From the NCBI GenBank assembly GCA_022841345.1, contig JALHRR010000007.1, positions 1-64,000 of the forward strand: a DNA stretch of 64,000 nt, read 5' to 3'. Below are positions 46,139-55,125 of the stretch, piece by piece. The notes beneath the pieces are model-generated. The model saw only the letters and a program-made list of their open reading frames with translations, was not told the origin of the DNA and ran no database searches. Every line of letters starts with the position of its first letter. The first letter of the stretch is position 1. Made by a program: the position numbers and the translations under genes. The stretch is from Saprospiraceae bacterium (GTDB taxonomy: Bacteria; Bacteroidota; Bacteroidia; Chitinophagales; Saprospiraceae).

Positions 46139-49100
46139 TTATTTACCACCTGAGTTGTCAAAATCGATTTCGTCACTACTTTTCTTAGTTGTTGGTTTTT
46201 TGCTGCCATTGCTTTTTTGATCTACAATACGCAGCTTTTCTTTGGCCTCTGAGACAATCGCCGGATCCTGATCAAAATTTTCTATCACTGCTTCCAGTGC
46301 GGCTTTTGCACTGACCAGATCCCCCTGAGCTACATAAATATCTGACATCAGGATCAATGATTTTGCTACCCAACTGGCGTATGAAGCACTTTTTTCCAGT
46401 ACTTCTCTTGCGGCGCTTTCTGCATTTTCATAATCTTTCTTCTGATAAAGAATGAATGCGATATTGTATCTGGCTTCAGCACTTTGAACATTGTCAATGA
46501 GTTCGACTGTAGATCTGAAGTGTGGGATAGCTTTATCATAGTCCTTTTTATCAAAGTGAATTTTTCCACTTAGAAAGTGTGCTGTAGCATTATGTTCACT
46601 GGTTGCTTTCGGATTGTTCATTACTTTCTCCGCATAACTTAGGACACCGGCGCTATTGTTATTACGCGAGGCGCTTCTCAGCGCTCCGAGTTGTGCATCA
46701 AATTTTAAGTCAAGATTATTAGTTGCTGACTCCAGTTTTGTATAATAATTATATGATTTCTGGAAATCTTCTGTATAGTTGTAACTGATCACAGCAGCTT
46801 TTTCTACAGCTTTCAGATAATAAGGACTTTGACCTTTTTCAACGACCACTTCATAGTCTTTCAATCCATCAGAATATTTCTTTTGAATCAGGTATGACTC
46901 AGCCCTGTTGTAATAAGCCTGAAGAAGGTAAGCACCTTTGGGGTATTTTGAAATGTAATCACCGTATCCTGAGATAGCGCGGTCATAATTGCCATTTTCA
47001 TATTGAACCTGTGCCACCCTGAATGTCAAAGAGTCTTTTGTGTCTCCTGCCACTTTGTAACCAGGAATGGTTTCAAGGAATTTAAAATATTCATCAGACT
47101 GTCCCATGTCCACCACATATATTTCCTCCAGGGCAGCAAGAGCATCATCTGCCTCCTGTTTTGTAGGATTATTGTTGAAAATACTCTTGTAATATCTGAT
47201 GGCACCCTGCTTATCTCCTTCGTTGTAAGAAATCAATCCAAGTTTGATATATCCCTGATTGACCAGGTTACTTTTATCCTTGTATTGATTGACTAGTTTG
47301 ATGAGTGCATCTTTGGCCTTACGGGTGTTTTGAGCATCTTCATAAGCATAACCCAATTCAAATAGGGCATCATCAGCATAGGAAGAATTAGGTTGTTGGC
47401 TTACCAGGCCTTCCAGCAAGTCAATTTTTTGATTCAGTTTATTTTCAAGCCCACTGATGATTGCTTTCTGGAAGATGGCATAATCATACCCGCTATATTT
47501 GTTTGTAATGGCTTCATTGTAGTATTTTGAGGCTTCTGCATATCGGTTCCTCTTAAAATAAGCATCTCCTGCACGCAATACAGCATCACCAAATACATTT
47601 TTCTTTACCAGATCTGAAGTGATCTTTGAGCTATTTTTCTTTATGCCTTCAATCGTTTTCTCGAAGTAGGTTAATGAGGTAGAAAAGTCATTTTGCTTTA
47701 TGTAATTGTATCCCTGAGCATAATTTGCCAGGTGAATCAGACTGGCGTCAGGTATATTGGGTGTACTTTTCTCCAGATTCAAAAAACTATTGAATTCTGT
47801 TACACTTGTTTTATAATCTGCTCTTTGATGATAGATTTCAGCTTTCCAGAATGTCGCCATTGTTTTAATTTTGGCATCAATGGGATGTTTTAATGATTTG
47901 TCGAATGATACAAGAGCCTGATCATGTTGTCTGTCATTGAACAATTGCAAACCTCTGTTAAAAGTTACTTTTTGATATGCTTCCTTGATTCTGGGGCTCA
48001 TTTCTTTCAGTGACTCGATTACTTTAATAGCATTTTCATAGTCCTTTGTCTTCTGCAGCACATCTGCTATCAGATCCTGAGCCTCAGAATAGTTTTTGGA
48101 TGTAGTAGGAACTTTGAGTAAGGTCTCAATAGCTTCTTTATCTGCGTTGAGTTCAACAGATAATTTGGCATATTGAAATAAAGCGTCTTCAGATATTTCC
48201 GGAACAAACTTCATATTGGCTGCTTTTGCAAAAGCAGTTCTGGCCAAAGCTCTTTCTCCGGTTTTGGTATATGACATTCCCAGATAGTAATTGCTTTGCT
48301 GTCCTATCTGATCATCAGCACTTGCTGATCTTCTGAAGTATTCTATTGCTTTCGCATAGGATTTAGCATGATAATTTACATATCCTACCGTATATAATTC
48401 GCTGTCTTTCAGAGCGTTTGATTTTGATGCATACTCGTTCAGATAAGGCAATGCTTTATCATATTGACCCTTTTCGAAATAAGCCATACCAATCATCTGA
48501 CCTATTTCAATCTTTTTCTGCACTTCAGTCTCTTTCAAAGCCTGCTCTCCATAGGTGATCACTTCATCAAATTCTTTTTGAGAAAAATGAATCTGAACAA
48601 TATAATAAGGTACCTGTACTCTATATTTTCTGGTGCCTGAGGCAATCTTGAATCCATCAATAGCATCCTTGTAGTTATTGAGGAAGAAGGACGACATACC
48701 GTAATAATAATTGGAAGGGTAGTAATATTCATTTTTCACATTACGCATGGATCCGAAGGCCGTCTTGGCTTGTGAAAACTTCTTTTTCACAAACATTGCA
48801 TAACCTTGTTTGAACTTAGCTTCTGCATATTGTTCCTCAGTAATTCCACTGCGATCCATCATGCCAAAATACTCAGCTGCCCGATCATAATCTTTAGCAG
48901 CGTAAGCATAATTCCCCAATTCAAACAAAGCTTTAGAGGCTAACGGATTGCCTTTGTTTTCTCTTACAAAATCAAGAACCAGTTTTTCTGCCTCCTCCTG
49001 TTCAAGATGTAATGCACTCAGGGCATACATCAGGTCTGACTGAGTTTTCAATACTTCTGTCTGATGATCAGCCGGGGTATTAATTGTTTTTGAAGCTTTG

Positions 49101-49264
49101 CTGAATGATTCCATTGCCAGGCCATAGACGGACTTGTCATACAGATCAGACCCGGTTTTGAAGTGTACTTGTGCTTCCTGATAAATGGAAGTTTTTTGCG
49201 CTGTAATGGTGGATACCATAAAAATCAGCAGCATTGCTGTAAAGGTGATTTGTTTCAAGGTCAT
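46139..49264 (-). CDS. Large periplasmic TPR protein
   Basis: 1041 aa. Signal peptide about 1-22. Nearly the whole protein is tetratricopeptide-like repeats (AKFKQGYAMFVKKKFSQA, ALFELGYAYEDAQN, ARYNIAFILYQKKDYENA), about 25 units by eye, with a Ser/Lys-rich tail (NGSKKPTTKKSSDEIDFDN). Such proteins serve as scaffolds; the barrel gene directly downstream is the likely partner. A long-standing two-gene order of this type exists in related genomes as far as I recall. Confidence 0.85.
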   Translation of the reverse strand: MTLKQITFTAMLLIFMVSTITAQKTSIYQEAQVHFKTGSDLYDKSVYGLAMESFSKASKTINTPADHQTEVLKTQSDLMYALSALHLEQEEAEKLVLDFVRENKGNPLASKALFELGNYAYAAKDYDRAAEYFGMMDRSGITEEQYAEAKFKQGYAMFVKKKFSQAKTAFGSMRNVKNEYYYPSNYYYGMSSFFLNNYKDAIDGFKIASGTRKYRVQVPYYIVQIHFSQKEFDEVITYGEQALKETEVQKKIEIGQMIGMAYFEKGQYDKALPYLNEYASKSNALKDSELYTVGYVNYHAKSYAKAIEYFRRSASADDQIGQQSNYYLGMSYTKTGERALARTAFAKAANMKFVPEISEDALFQYAKLSVELNADKEAIETLLKVPTTSKNYSEAQDLIADVLQKTKDYENAIKVIESLKEMSPRIKEAYQKVTFNRGLQLFNDRQHDQALVSFDKSLKHPIDAKIKTMATFWKAEIYHQRADYKTSVTEFNSFLNLEKSTPNIPDASLIHLANYAQGYNYIKQNDFSTSLTYFEKTIEGIKKNSSKITSDLVKKNVFGDAVLRAGDAYFKRNRYAEASKYYNEAITNKYSGYDYAIFQKAIISGLENKLNQKIDLLEGLVSQQPNSSYADDALFELGYAYEDAQNTRKAKDALIKLVNQYKDKSNLVNQGYIKLGLISYNEGDKQGAIRYYKSIFNNNPTKQEADDALAALEEIYVVDMGQSDEYFKFLETIPGYKVAGDTKDSLTFRVAQVQYENGNYDRAISGYGDYISKYPKGAYLLQAYYNRAESYLIQKKYSDGLKDYEVVVEKGQSPYYLKAVEKAAVISYNYTEDFQKSYNYYTKLESATNNLDLKFDAQLGALRSASRNNNSAGVLSYAEKVMNNPKATSEHNATAHFLSGKIHFDKKDYDKAIPHFRSTVELIDNVQSAEARYNIAFILYQKKDYENAESAAREVLEKSASYASWVAKSLILMSDIYVAQGDLVSAKAALEAVIENFDQDPAIVSEAKEKLRIVDQKSNGSKKPTTKKSSDEIDFDNSGGK

Positions 49265-49635
49265 TGTGTAATCGTAATATTGGATGAATCAATTATTAAT
49301 CTAGCATAGCTATGCATCATATTCAGTGGGCAAAAGTAGCTAATATATTAAATAAAATTATAATAAGATACTATAATTGTCAGAATAATTTACAAAAGAG
49401 CTTGTAACTTTGGCAGCATGCTTACCAGGATTAGTAATGTATTTGCGGAACAAAGACAGAACGAGTTTTATATTTATAAAGTGTACCATATGTAAGGAAT
49501 TTTCTTTGGGATAATTTTTAAAGCTGATTCATTTGAGAAAGTCATTTAGCCGGAGGCCCGGGGTATTGAAAATAAATTTCAACGGTTTGTATTAATAGCT
49601 TAATTTCGCAAGTTCATTTTATAAGATGCAGCTGC
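49265..49635. promoter_or_regulatory. Divergent promoter region
   Basis: Minus-strand TACTTTTG at 49331-49338 fits the TPR gene. Plus-strand TAACTTTG at 49405-49412 and TAATTTCG at 49601-49608 (with TTTG at 49586) point toward the ZIP gene or a small frame. The remaining sequence is AT-rich and shows nothing else. Confidence 0.5.
49418..49495 (+). CDS. Possible 25-aa small open frame
   Basis: ATG at 49418 lies 6 bases after a good -7 element (49405-49412), which would make a nearly leaderless message; the frame MLTRISNVFAEQRQNEFYIY ends with TAA at 49493. No family is recognised, and so short a frame may be chance. It could instead be a leader frame for the ZIP gene 140 bases downstream. Confidence 0.2.
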   Translation: MLTRISNVFAEQRQNEFYIYKVYHM

Positions 49636-50412
49636 ATGAGTATAGAGAAGGCTATTTTATTTTTAGTGTTGGTCGTTGGAGGGGGATTACTCTCATTGCT
49701 AATACGTAAAAACAACGTTAAATTTTTAAAACTGCTGCTGGCTTTTACGGGAGCATACATCATGGGAATCATTTTCCTTCATCTTGCTCCTGAGGTATAT
49801 GCCGGAGGAAATGGAAATGCAGGATATTTTGTTTTAATCGGTTTTTTCCTGCAATTGCTGCTGGAGCATTTATCCAAGGGGGTAGAACATGGGCATATTC
49901 ATCTCCATGAGGGTCAAAAAAAGGACACTTATGCGATGCAGGTTTTAATTGGACTTTGTCTTCATTCCTTTCTGGAAGGTATGCCTCTTTCTGCCGGTTT
50001 TGAAGAAATGGGTCACCATCATCACCATGGAGAGGAAGGGCATGTACATGATCATGGCTCCGGATTATTGGGTTCAGCACACTTGTTTTGGGGTATTGTA
50101 GCACACCATGTCCCTGCAGCTTTTGCTTTAGGTGCTTTATTTCTGGCAGCCGGATACAGCAAACGATTTATTTTTATTGGCATTTTTACCTTTGCGGCTA
50201 TGACTCCCGCGGGTGCCTGGAGTGCAGGATTATTTACCTGGTCAGAAGCCGGATTCACAGCTTTATTAGCTGTAGTTTTGGGTGCATTCCTTCATATCGC
50301 CACCACTATATTATTTGAGGCGGATGATACTACACATCACAGGATTTCTACAAAGAAATTAATTGCAGTCATACTGGGAATCGGAATTGCCCTGCTGAGC
50401 ACGTTGCTTTGA
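49636..50412 (+). CDS. ZIP family metal transporter
   Basis: 258 aa, about eight TM segments. A His-rich loop (GHHHHHGEEGHVHDHG, about 119-134) and the metal-site helices LIGLCLHSFLEGMPLS and WGIVAHHVPAAFALGALFL (HSxxEG and HHxPxA) are ZIP signatures. It imports zinc or another divalent metal into the cytoplasm. Single-gene unit. No Zur-like operator could be identified by eye. Confidence 0.9.
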   Translation: MSIEKAILFLVLVVGGGLLSLLIRKNNVKFLKLLLAFTGAYIMGIIFLHLAPEVYAGGNGNAGYFVLIGFFLQLLLEHLSKGVEHGHIHLHEGQKKDTYAMQVLIGLCLHSFLEGMPLSAGFEEMGHHHHHGEEGHVHDHGSGLLGSAHLFWGIVAHHVPAAFALGALFLAAGYSKRFIFIGIFTFAAMTPAGAWSAGLFTWSEAGFTALLAVVLGAFLHIATTILFEADDTTHHRISTKKLIAVILGIGIALLSTLL

Positions 50413-50505
50413 GGTGGGATCTAAGCTGTCTAAATGTGTGATTACCAGGAAAATAAAGGTTCTGATGTTGACCCGAACAATGATTAGCCTTGCAGATATT
50501 GATCT

Positions 50506-51738
50506 TTAAAATATTTTGGGATCAGTTTGTGTGCTGAGTAAATCATCCAGTGTTTCTCTTCTCCTGATAAGGTGAGCCTGCCCCTCATGTACTAATACTT
50601 CAGCAGGTCTGCATCGGGAATTATAGTTGGAAGACATCATGTAACAATACGCTCCTGCATTTTTGAAACAAAGAATGTCTTTTTCCCGCACTTCAGATAT
50701 CTTCCTGTCATATGCAAAAGTATCCGTCTCACAGATATATCCGACAACATTGTAAATTCTTGGTTGCCCGGAAGGATTTGTTACATTGATAATCTCATGA
50801 TATGCATCATAAAACATGGGTCTGATCAGGTGATTAAATCCACTGTCTACTCCTGCAAATAGGGTAGAGGTAGTTTGTTTCACCAAATTGGTGCTCACTA
50901 AAAAGTATCCGGCTTCACTCACCAAAAACTTGCCTGGCTCAAACATTAGCGTGAGCTCTTTTCCGCTTCGCTGGCAATAATCATTGAATTTTTTTGAAAA
51001 CACTTTCCCAAATGCCACAATATCAGTATCATAATCCTCTGCCTTGTACTTGACTTTGAATCCGCTACCAAAGTCGATATATTTTAAATCATCAAACAAA
51101 TCTGCGACATTAAATAAAATCTCAGCCGCTCTTGAAAAGATTTCAACATCCAGAATATCAGAGCCGGTATGCATATGCACCCCTTCAATTTTAATTTTTA
51201 AAGTTTTGACCAACCTTGCAATGAGGGGTAACTGATGTATAGAAATTCCGAATTTGCTATCGATATGTCCAACGGATATTTTTTCATGTCCTCCTGCCAT
51301 CAGGTGGGGATTGATTCTGATACAGATTGCCTGATCCGGATGATACATTCCCATGTATTCCAGGGCTTCCAAATCATCAATATTAAGTTTGACTCCGAGT
51401 CGCATACCCTCTTCAATTTCTTCAATGGAGACACAATTAGGAGTAAAAATGATATCCTCCGGAGCAAAACCAGCCAGTAGTCCCAACTTCACTTCATTGA
51501 TGGATACCGCATCCAATCCTGCTCCTAATGACCGCACATACTTCAGAATACTCAAATTGGATAATGCTTTGCAGGCATAATGAATCTCGAGTTTTGGTAC
51601 CTTGAAGGATGAGACCAGTTTATTATATTGACCGGCAATTTTCACAGTATCATACACAAAGAGTGGCAAGCCAAATTCCTCAGCCAATTTGCTGACTGCT
51701 ATTCCTCCAATCTGATATTCCTCATCAATTAAATCCAC
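50506..51738 (-). CDS. lysA: Diaminopimelate decarboxylase
   Basis: 410 aa from a GTG at 51738. PLP lysine K57 in IHYACKALS; HMHTGSDILD, EPGKFLVSEAGYFL, GVDSGFNHLIRP, CETDTF and GAYCYMMSSNYNSRCRP are the fold III decarboxylase blocks. It makes lysine from meso-diaminopimelate. An ATG a few bases upstream is out of frame, so the GTG start is likely real. Confidence 0.95.
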   Translation of the reverse strand: MDLIDEEYQIGGIAVSKLAEEFGLPLFVYDTVKIAGQYNKLVSSFKVPKLEIHYACKALSNLSILKYVRSLGAGLDAVSINEVKLGLLAGFAPEDIIFTPNCVSIEEIEEGMRLGVKLNIDDLEALEYMGMYHPDQAICIRINPHLMAGGHEKISVGHIDSKFGISIHQLPLIARLVKTLKIKIEGVHMHTGSDILDVEIFSRAAEILFNVADLFDDLKYIDFGSGFKVKYKAEDYDTDIVAFGKVFSKKFNDYCQRSGKELTLMFEPGKFLVSEAGYFLVSTNLVKQTTSTLFAGVDSGFNHLIRPMFYDAYHEIINVTNPSGQPRIYNVVGYICETDTFAYDRKISEVREKDILCFKNAGAYCYMMSSNYNSRCRPAEVLVHEGQAHLIRRRETLDDLLSTQTDPKIF

Positions 51739-51757
51739 AACATTTTTATTTAGGGAG

Positions 51758-51765
51758 CAAAAGTA
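51758..51765 (-). promoter_or_regulatory. -7 promoter element of lysA
   Basis: Minus-strand TACTTTTG, 20 bases before the GTG at 51738. Confidence 0.55.
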
Positions 51766-51923
51766 AAGTATTCTGATTTATTTATCCGATCTGATTGCTT
51801 TGGTGATGTCTTGCAGCGCCTGCAGTTTGTAAAATGATTGTTAGGTATAGAACACTGATGCTGCTTCGTCTCCGGCAAAACTCTTCGTTTGGAGCACCAA
51901 ATAATAAGCTTTTGTCGTAGTAC

Positions 51924-52036
51924 GGGTGACGCATTGCTTCGCTGCGCTCACAAGGTGACATCCTTTGCCTGCGGCAAATGGTGACATCCCCTAAATAAAT
52001 TGACTGCTACGCAGCCAATTTATTTAGGAGGTGACA
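51924..52036 (-). repeat. Hairpin mosaic 4 with GGTGACAT linkers
   Basis: Linkers GGTGACGC (51924-51931), GGTGACAT (51954-51961 and 51980-51987) and GGTGACA (52030-52036). Hairpins between them: TTGCTTCGCTGCGCTCACAA; a perfect TTTGCC-TGC-GGCAAA at 51964-51978; and CCTAAATAAATTG...CAATTTATTTAGG at 51990-52028 (13-bp stem). The same three in the same order are seen at 32051-32162, with compensated or changed stem bases. Confidence 0.85.
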
Positions 52037-52066
52037 GCTAGCGCTTAATACAAGCAGGCAGGTCAC

Positions 52067-52403
52067 ATGCATTACATCACGCACCTTCTTTCGGCTGTTT
52101 TCTCGAAGCTCTCGAAGCTTTCTTCTTTCTGGCTGCTTTGGCTGTTCCAATCGTATTTCGTAAATCGTAATTGGCTGTTAACCAGCAATGCTGAAACTCA
52201 TTCTTCGTTCAGCATCTTCGACCGGCAACCAGCAACGGCTGTTTGGGCTGTTCGCCAACAGCTAAAGGCCTAAAGCCAACAGCTGGCTGCTCTGGCAGTT
52301 TCCTTGCAGTTTGAAGCTTCTTCCCGACACTGTTCAACTCATCACTCATCACTCATAACTCATAACTGGCTGTTCAACTTTCAACTCTCAACTTTCAACT
52401 CTC
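52067..52403 (-). repeat. Heptad arrays and AACAGCC after TonB receptor gene
   Basis: Plus-strand view: CAACTTT/CAACTCT alternating (52375-52402) up to the stop codon; GGCTGTT at 52368-52374; ATCACTC twice and ATAACT(C/G) twice (52341-52368); TCGTATT, TCGTAAA, TCGTAAT (52151-52171) followed by GGCTGTT at 52173-52179; further GGCTGTT at 52099-52270. Three different 7-mers in one gap, each next to the same heptamer. Confidence 0.85.
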
Positions 52404-54680
52404 TCAATGATTATGCCCCATCTGATCCGTATGATCATCCACTTTTTGACGCTTCATCAACTTATATCTCAATCCAATATAACCCACCGCTCCCTGCGTT
52501 GGTCCCCATACCGAACTCACATCAAAGTATGGTCCGAACGGATCCTGGTATCCTCTGATAGGGAAACGCTGAATCATATTGAATACATTTTCAACTCCGG
52601 CATACACGGAAAAATTGCCTTTAGTATATGTTGCCTGCATGTTCATTGTCCAGTAACTGAAAGGTGGACTTACAGTTCTGAATTGCTCCGGAACATTTGA
52701 CTCAGATGGAACCTTCATTGGTCCGTTCCAGTGCGCATTCAGGTCAAAAAATACAGGAAAATTGAGTGGTCTGACCGAAAGTGTCTGAGTGATCCGGTGC
52801 TTTTGAATGAATGGAAGAGTTCTTTTTACTTCATTTTCTAAAGCATAAACATCCAGATAGTTATATATAAATTTATACTCCAGCCAGGAATCATATTCCA
52901 CCTTTAAGTCCAGCTGATTGCTGAGTCCCTGAGAAAAATTGGCCTTATTGGATATGATCACTTGTGTCGGATCGGAATCGAAATCAGGAAAAACCTGATT
53001 CTCAAAATGAGTCCAGTACAAATCCCCTCCCAGATTCAATACCCAATCTCCCCATTGCTTGCCAAAGTTCAGGCTGATACCTGCATTCCAGGATTGTTCT
53101 GCACGGGGTGTTTGTTCAAACACAACATTTCTGTTACTTGCTATGATTGTCGGATATTCAGAAAATATTCTCACAGCTCTGACTCCCCGCCCTCCGGATA
53201 ATCTCAATGTCCATTCCGGATTTATGAGATATTTTATCAAAACTCTCGGAGTTGGAATCCATTCATCACCATTAAATCTGTCAACTCTCAATCCCGTGAT
53301 CATGGAAATCCTGTCATCCCAGAGGTTCAGTGTGTTTTCAGCAAAAGCACCGGGGATATAATCTCCAAGATGATATAAGCCTCCATAATTTCTATGATCG
53401 CTTTCCTTACTCCATTGAATTCTCTCCTCAGAATGCATATGCCTGTAAGATAATCCAGCCTTGAAAAGATTGTCCTCTCCCCACATAGACTCAAACTGCA
53501 AATTGACCCAACCGTGCCACATCCTGGCATCATATTGCATCAGCCCAAACCAGCTTTCCTGATTATGCAACTGTAGAAATGCATATGCCCCTATTCCCTG
53601 TCTCGTATTCCAGCGGTAATAGTGCTTGGTCAATAAAGATGGTTGACTCAGTTCGATCGTTTGGCCATATGACTGCCGGGTTCCTTCATGTAATTCCGGT
53701 TGATATCCCATCATTCCTCCGGTCCTGTTTTCTCTGGTAAAAAGAAATGTACTCAGAGTACTATAGCCCGTCTCTCTTACATCCCCCGTTTCCAGGGTTT
53801 GATACATACTGAAACGATTGATCTGTGCCATGTCCATGAATCCATCACCGTCTATATCCTGTCTGTGATTAGGAGTGACAAAGTGGATTCCCTGAGTGAA
53901 TTTGAAAGGGCCTTCTTCAAATGAAATATTGGCATTCAACTGCATTTCTCCCATTGTATTCAGGTAGGAATTGAAAAGAACTGCTTCACTATTGGCATAT
54001 TTTTTCAGCATAATATTGATCTGCCCTGTCAATGCCTCTGAACCTTGCAGAACAGAAGTGGTCCCTTTGGCGACCATGATCTGATCTACAAATGTACCAC
54101 TCAAATGACCCAGTCCATAGGTGAATGCATTACCCATGAGCATAGGCATTCCATCTATCATCAACTGATTATATACACCCGAGAAGCCCAGTAAGCGAAG
54201 CTCCTTGGTGTTGGTGAGTACATTGGTTGTATTCACTTGTACGCTTCCCTGCGTATTGAAACAACCTGCCAGATCACAGCAGGCGTCTTTCGTCAGCTCC
54301 AGCTGATTGATAGTTTCTATTTTTGCAATACCTTTATCAATCCCCGTCCCTACACCTCTGGCGGTGACTTTGATTTCAGATAACGCTGCACCTTCTTTTA
54401 ATGAAATATCATAATGCCCCGGCTCTATCAGATAAGTGGTATCTGACACATAACCTACATAAGATATGATCAGGCTCCCCGGTTTAAATGATGTTAGTGA
54501 TAAACTGAAAAAACCGTCATTGTTGGTCACTGCAGTAAGGTCCTGATTGACAAGATATACAGTTGCACCAATCAATTTTTCATTATTTGCGCCGGAAATA
54601 TGTCCGTCAACGATTAGTTGACTATAATTCAGGTTTACCAGACATAGCTGGATACCAATAAAGTAAATCCATTTTTTCAT
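52404..54680 (-). CDS. TonB-dependent receptor, probable metal or metallophore uptake
   Basis: 758 aa. Signal peptide about 1-20, a carboxypeptidase regulatory-like domain about 22-105 (GHISGANNEKLIGATVYLV), a plug about 110-230 (LRLLGFSGVYNQLMIDGMPM, VLQGSEALTGQINIML) and a barrel to the end. An unusual Cys-rich segment KDACCDLAGCFNTQ (about 131-144) and a His-containing C-terminus (DDHTDQMGHNH) suggest metal contact. It ends the operon of the Cys/His-rich protein (45-base gap) and the haloperoxidase-fold lipoprotein. Metal as cargo is inference. Confidence 0.88.
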   Translation of the reverse strand: MKKWIYFIGIQLCLVNLNYSQLIVDGHISGANNEKLIGATVYLVNQDLTAVTNNDGFFSLSLTSFKPGSLIISYVGYVSDTTYLIEPGHYDISLKEGAALSEIKVTARGVGTGIDKGIAKIETINQLELTKDACCDLAGCFNTQGSVQVNTTNVLTNTKELRLLGFSGVYNQLMIDGMPMLMGNAFTYGLGHLSGTFVDQIMVAKGTTSVLQGSEALTGQINIMLKKYANSEAVLFNSYLNTMGEMQLNANISFEEGPFKFTQGIHFVTPNHRQDIDGDGFMDMAQINRFSMYQTLETGDVRETGYSTLSTFLFTRENRTGGMMGYQPELHEGTRQSYGQTIELSQPSLLTKHYYRWNTRQGIGAYAFLQLHNQESWFGLMQYDARMWHGWVNLQFESMWGEDNLFKAGLSYRHMHSEERIQWSKESDHRNYGGLYHLGDYIPGAFAENTLNLWDDRISMITGLRVDRFNGDEWIPTPRVLIKYLINPEWTLRLSGGRGVRAVRIFSEYPTIIASNRNVVFEQTPRAEQSWNAGISLNFGKQWGDWVLNLGGDLYWTHFENQVFPDFDSDPTQVIISNKANFSQGLSNQLDLKVEYDSWLEYKFIYNYLDVYALENEVKRTLPFIQKHRITQTLSVRPLNFPVFFDLNAHWNGPMKVPSESNVPEQFRTVSPPFSYWTMNMQATYTKGNFSVYAGVENVFNMIQRFPIRGYQDPFGPYFDVSSVWGPTQGAVGYIGLRYKLMKRQKVDDHTDQMGHNH

Positions 54681-54725
54681 CGCGGATGAAATTTAGAATG
54701 TTAAGAAAATAATATCAAGATTATT

Positions 54726-55115
54726 TCAAACCAATTCTAAACAGGGGGGATGCCAAAAGGAGGATGTGAAATTGTCTGCCGGATCAGCAGTATAGATATG
54801 AGGTTTTTCAGAAATCTCCTGCTTGCTTTCCAATTCATAGAATTCGAAAGTAGCTACCCAGACATGCGTTGTATGATGGCATGAAAATGGATTACAGGGA
54901 TGATTATCTTCTGTAGAATGTTCTGAAGAATCAGAAGGCCCGGAATGATCGTGAGAATGTGAACAAGTGGAAGAGCATGTAGCAAATGCTTCAAACTTCT
55001 CGCTTCGGGAAAAGCAACAATGCCAGTCAGCATTTCCCGACAGTACCAAACAAAGTGAAGGAACCAGGCTGGTGCAGGAAATGAATATAGCTAATATGAG
55101 GGCCTGAATTTTCAA
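54726..55115 (-). CDS. Small secreted Cys/His-rich protein
   Basis: 129 aa. Signal peptide about 1-22, then DWHCCFSRSEKF, CSSTCSHSHDHSG, HPCNPFSCHHTTH: seven or more Cys and many His in 60 residues, a likely metal-binding region outside the inner membrane. It lies 10 bases after the haloperoxidase-fold gene and 45 before the TonB receptor, so it is probably co-expressed and may hand over or sense a metal. Family not recognised with certainty. Confidence 0.7.
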   Translation of the reverse strand: MKIQALILAIFISCTSLVPSLCLVLSGNADWHCCFSRSEKFEAFATCSSTCSHSHDHSGPSDSSEHSTEDNHPCNPFSCHHTTHVWVATFEFYELESKQEISEKPHIYTADPADNFTSSFWHPPCLELV

Positions 55116-55125
55116 ATGTTATTTG

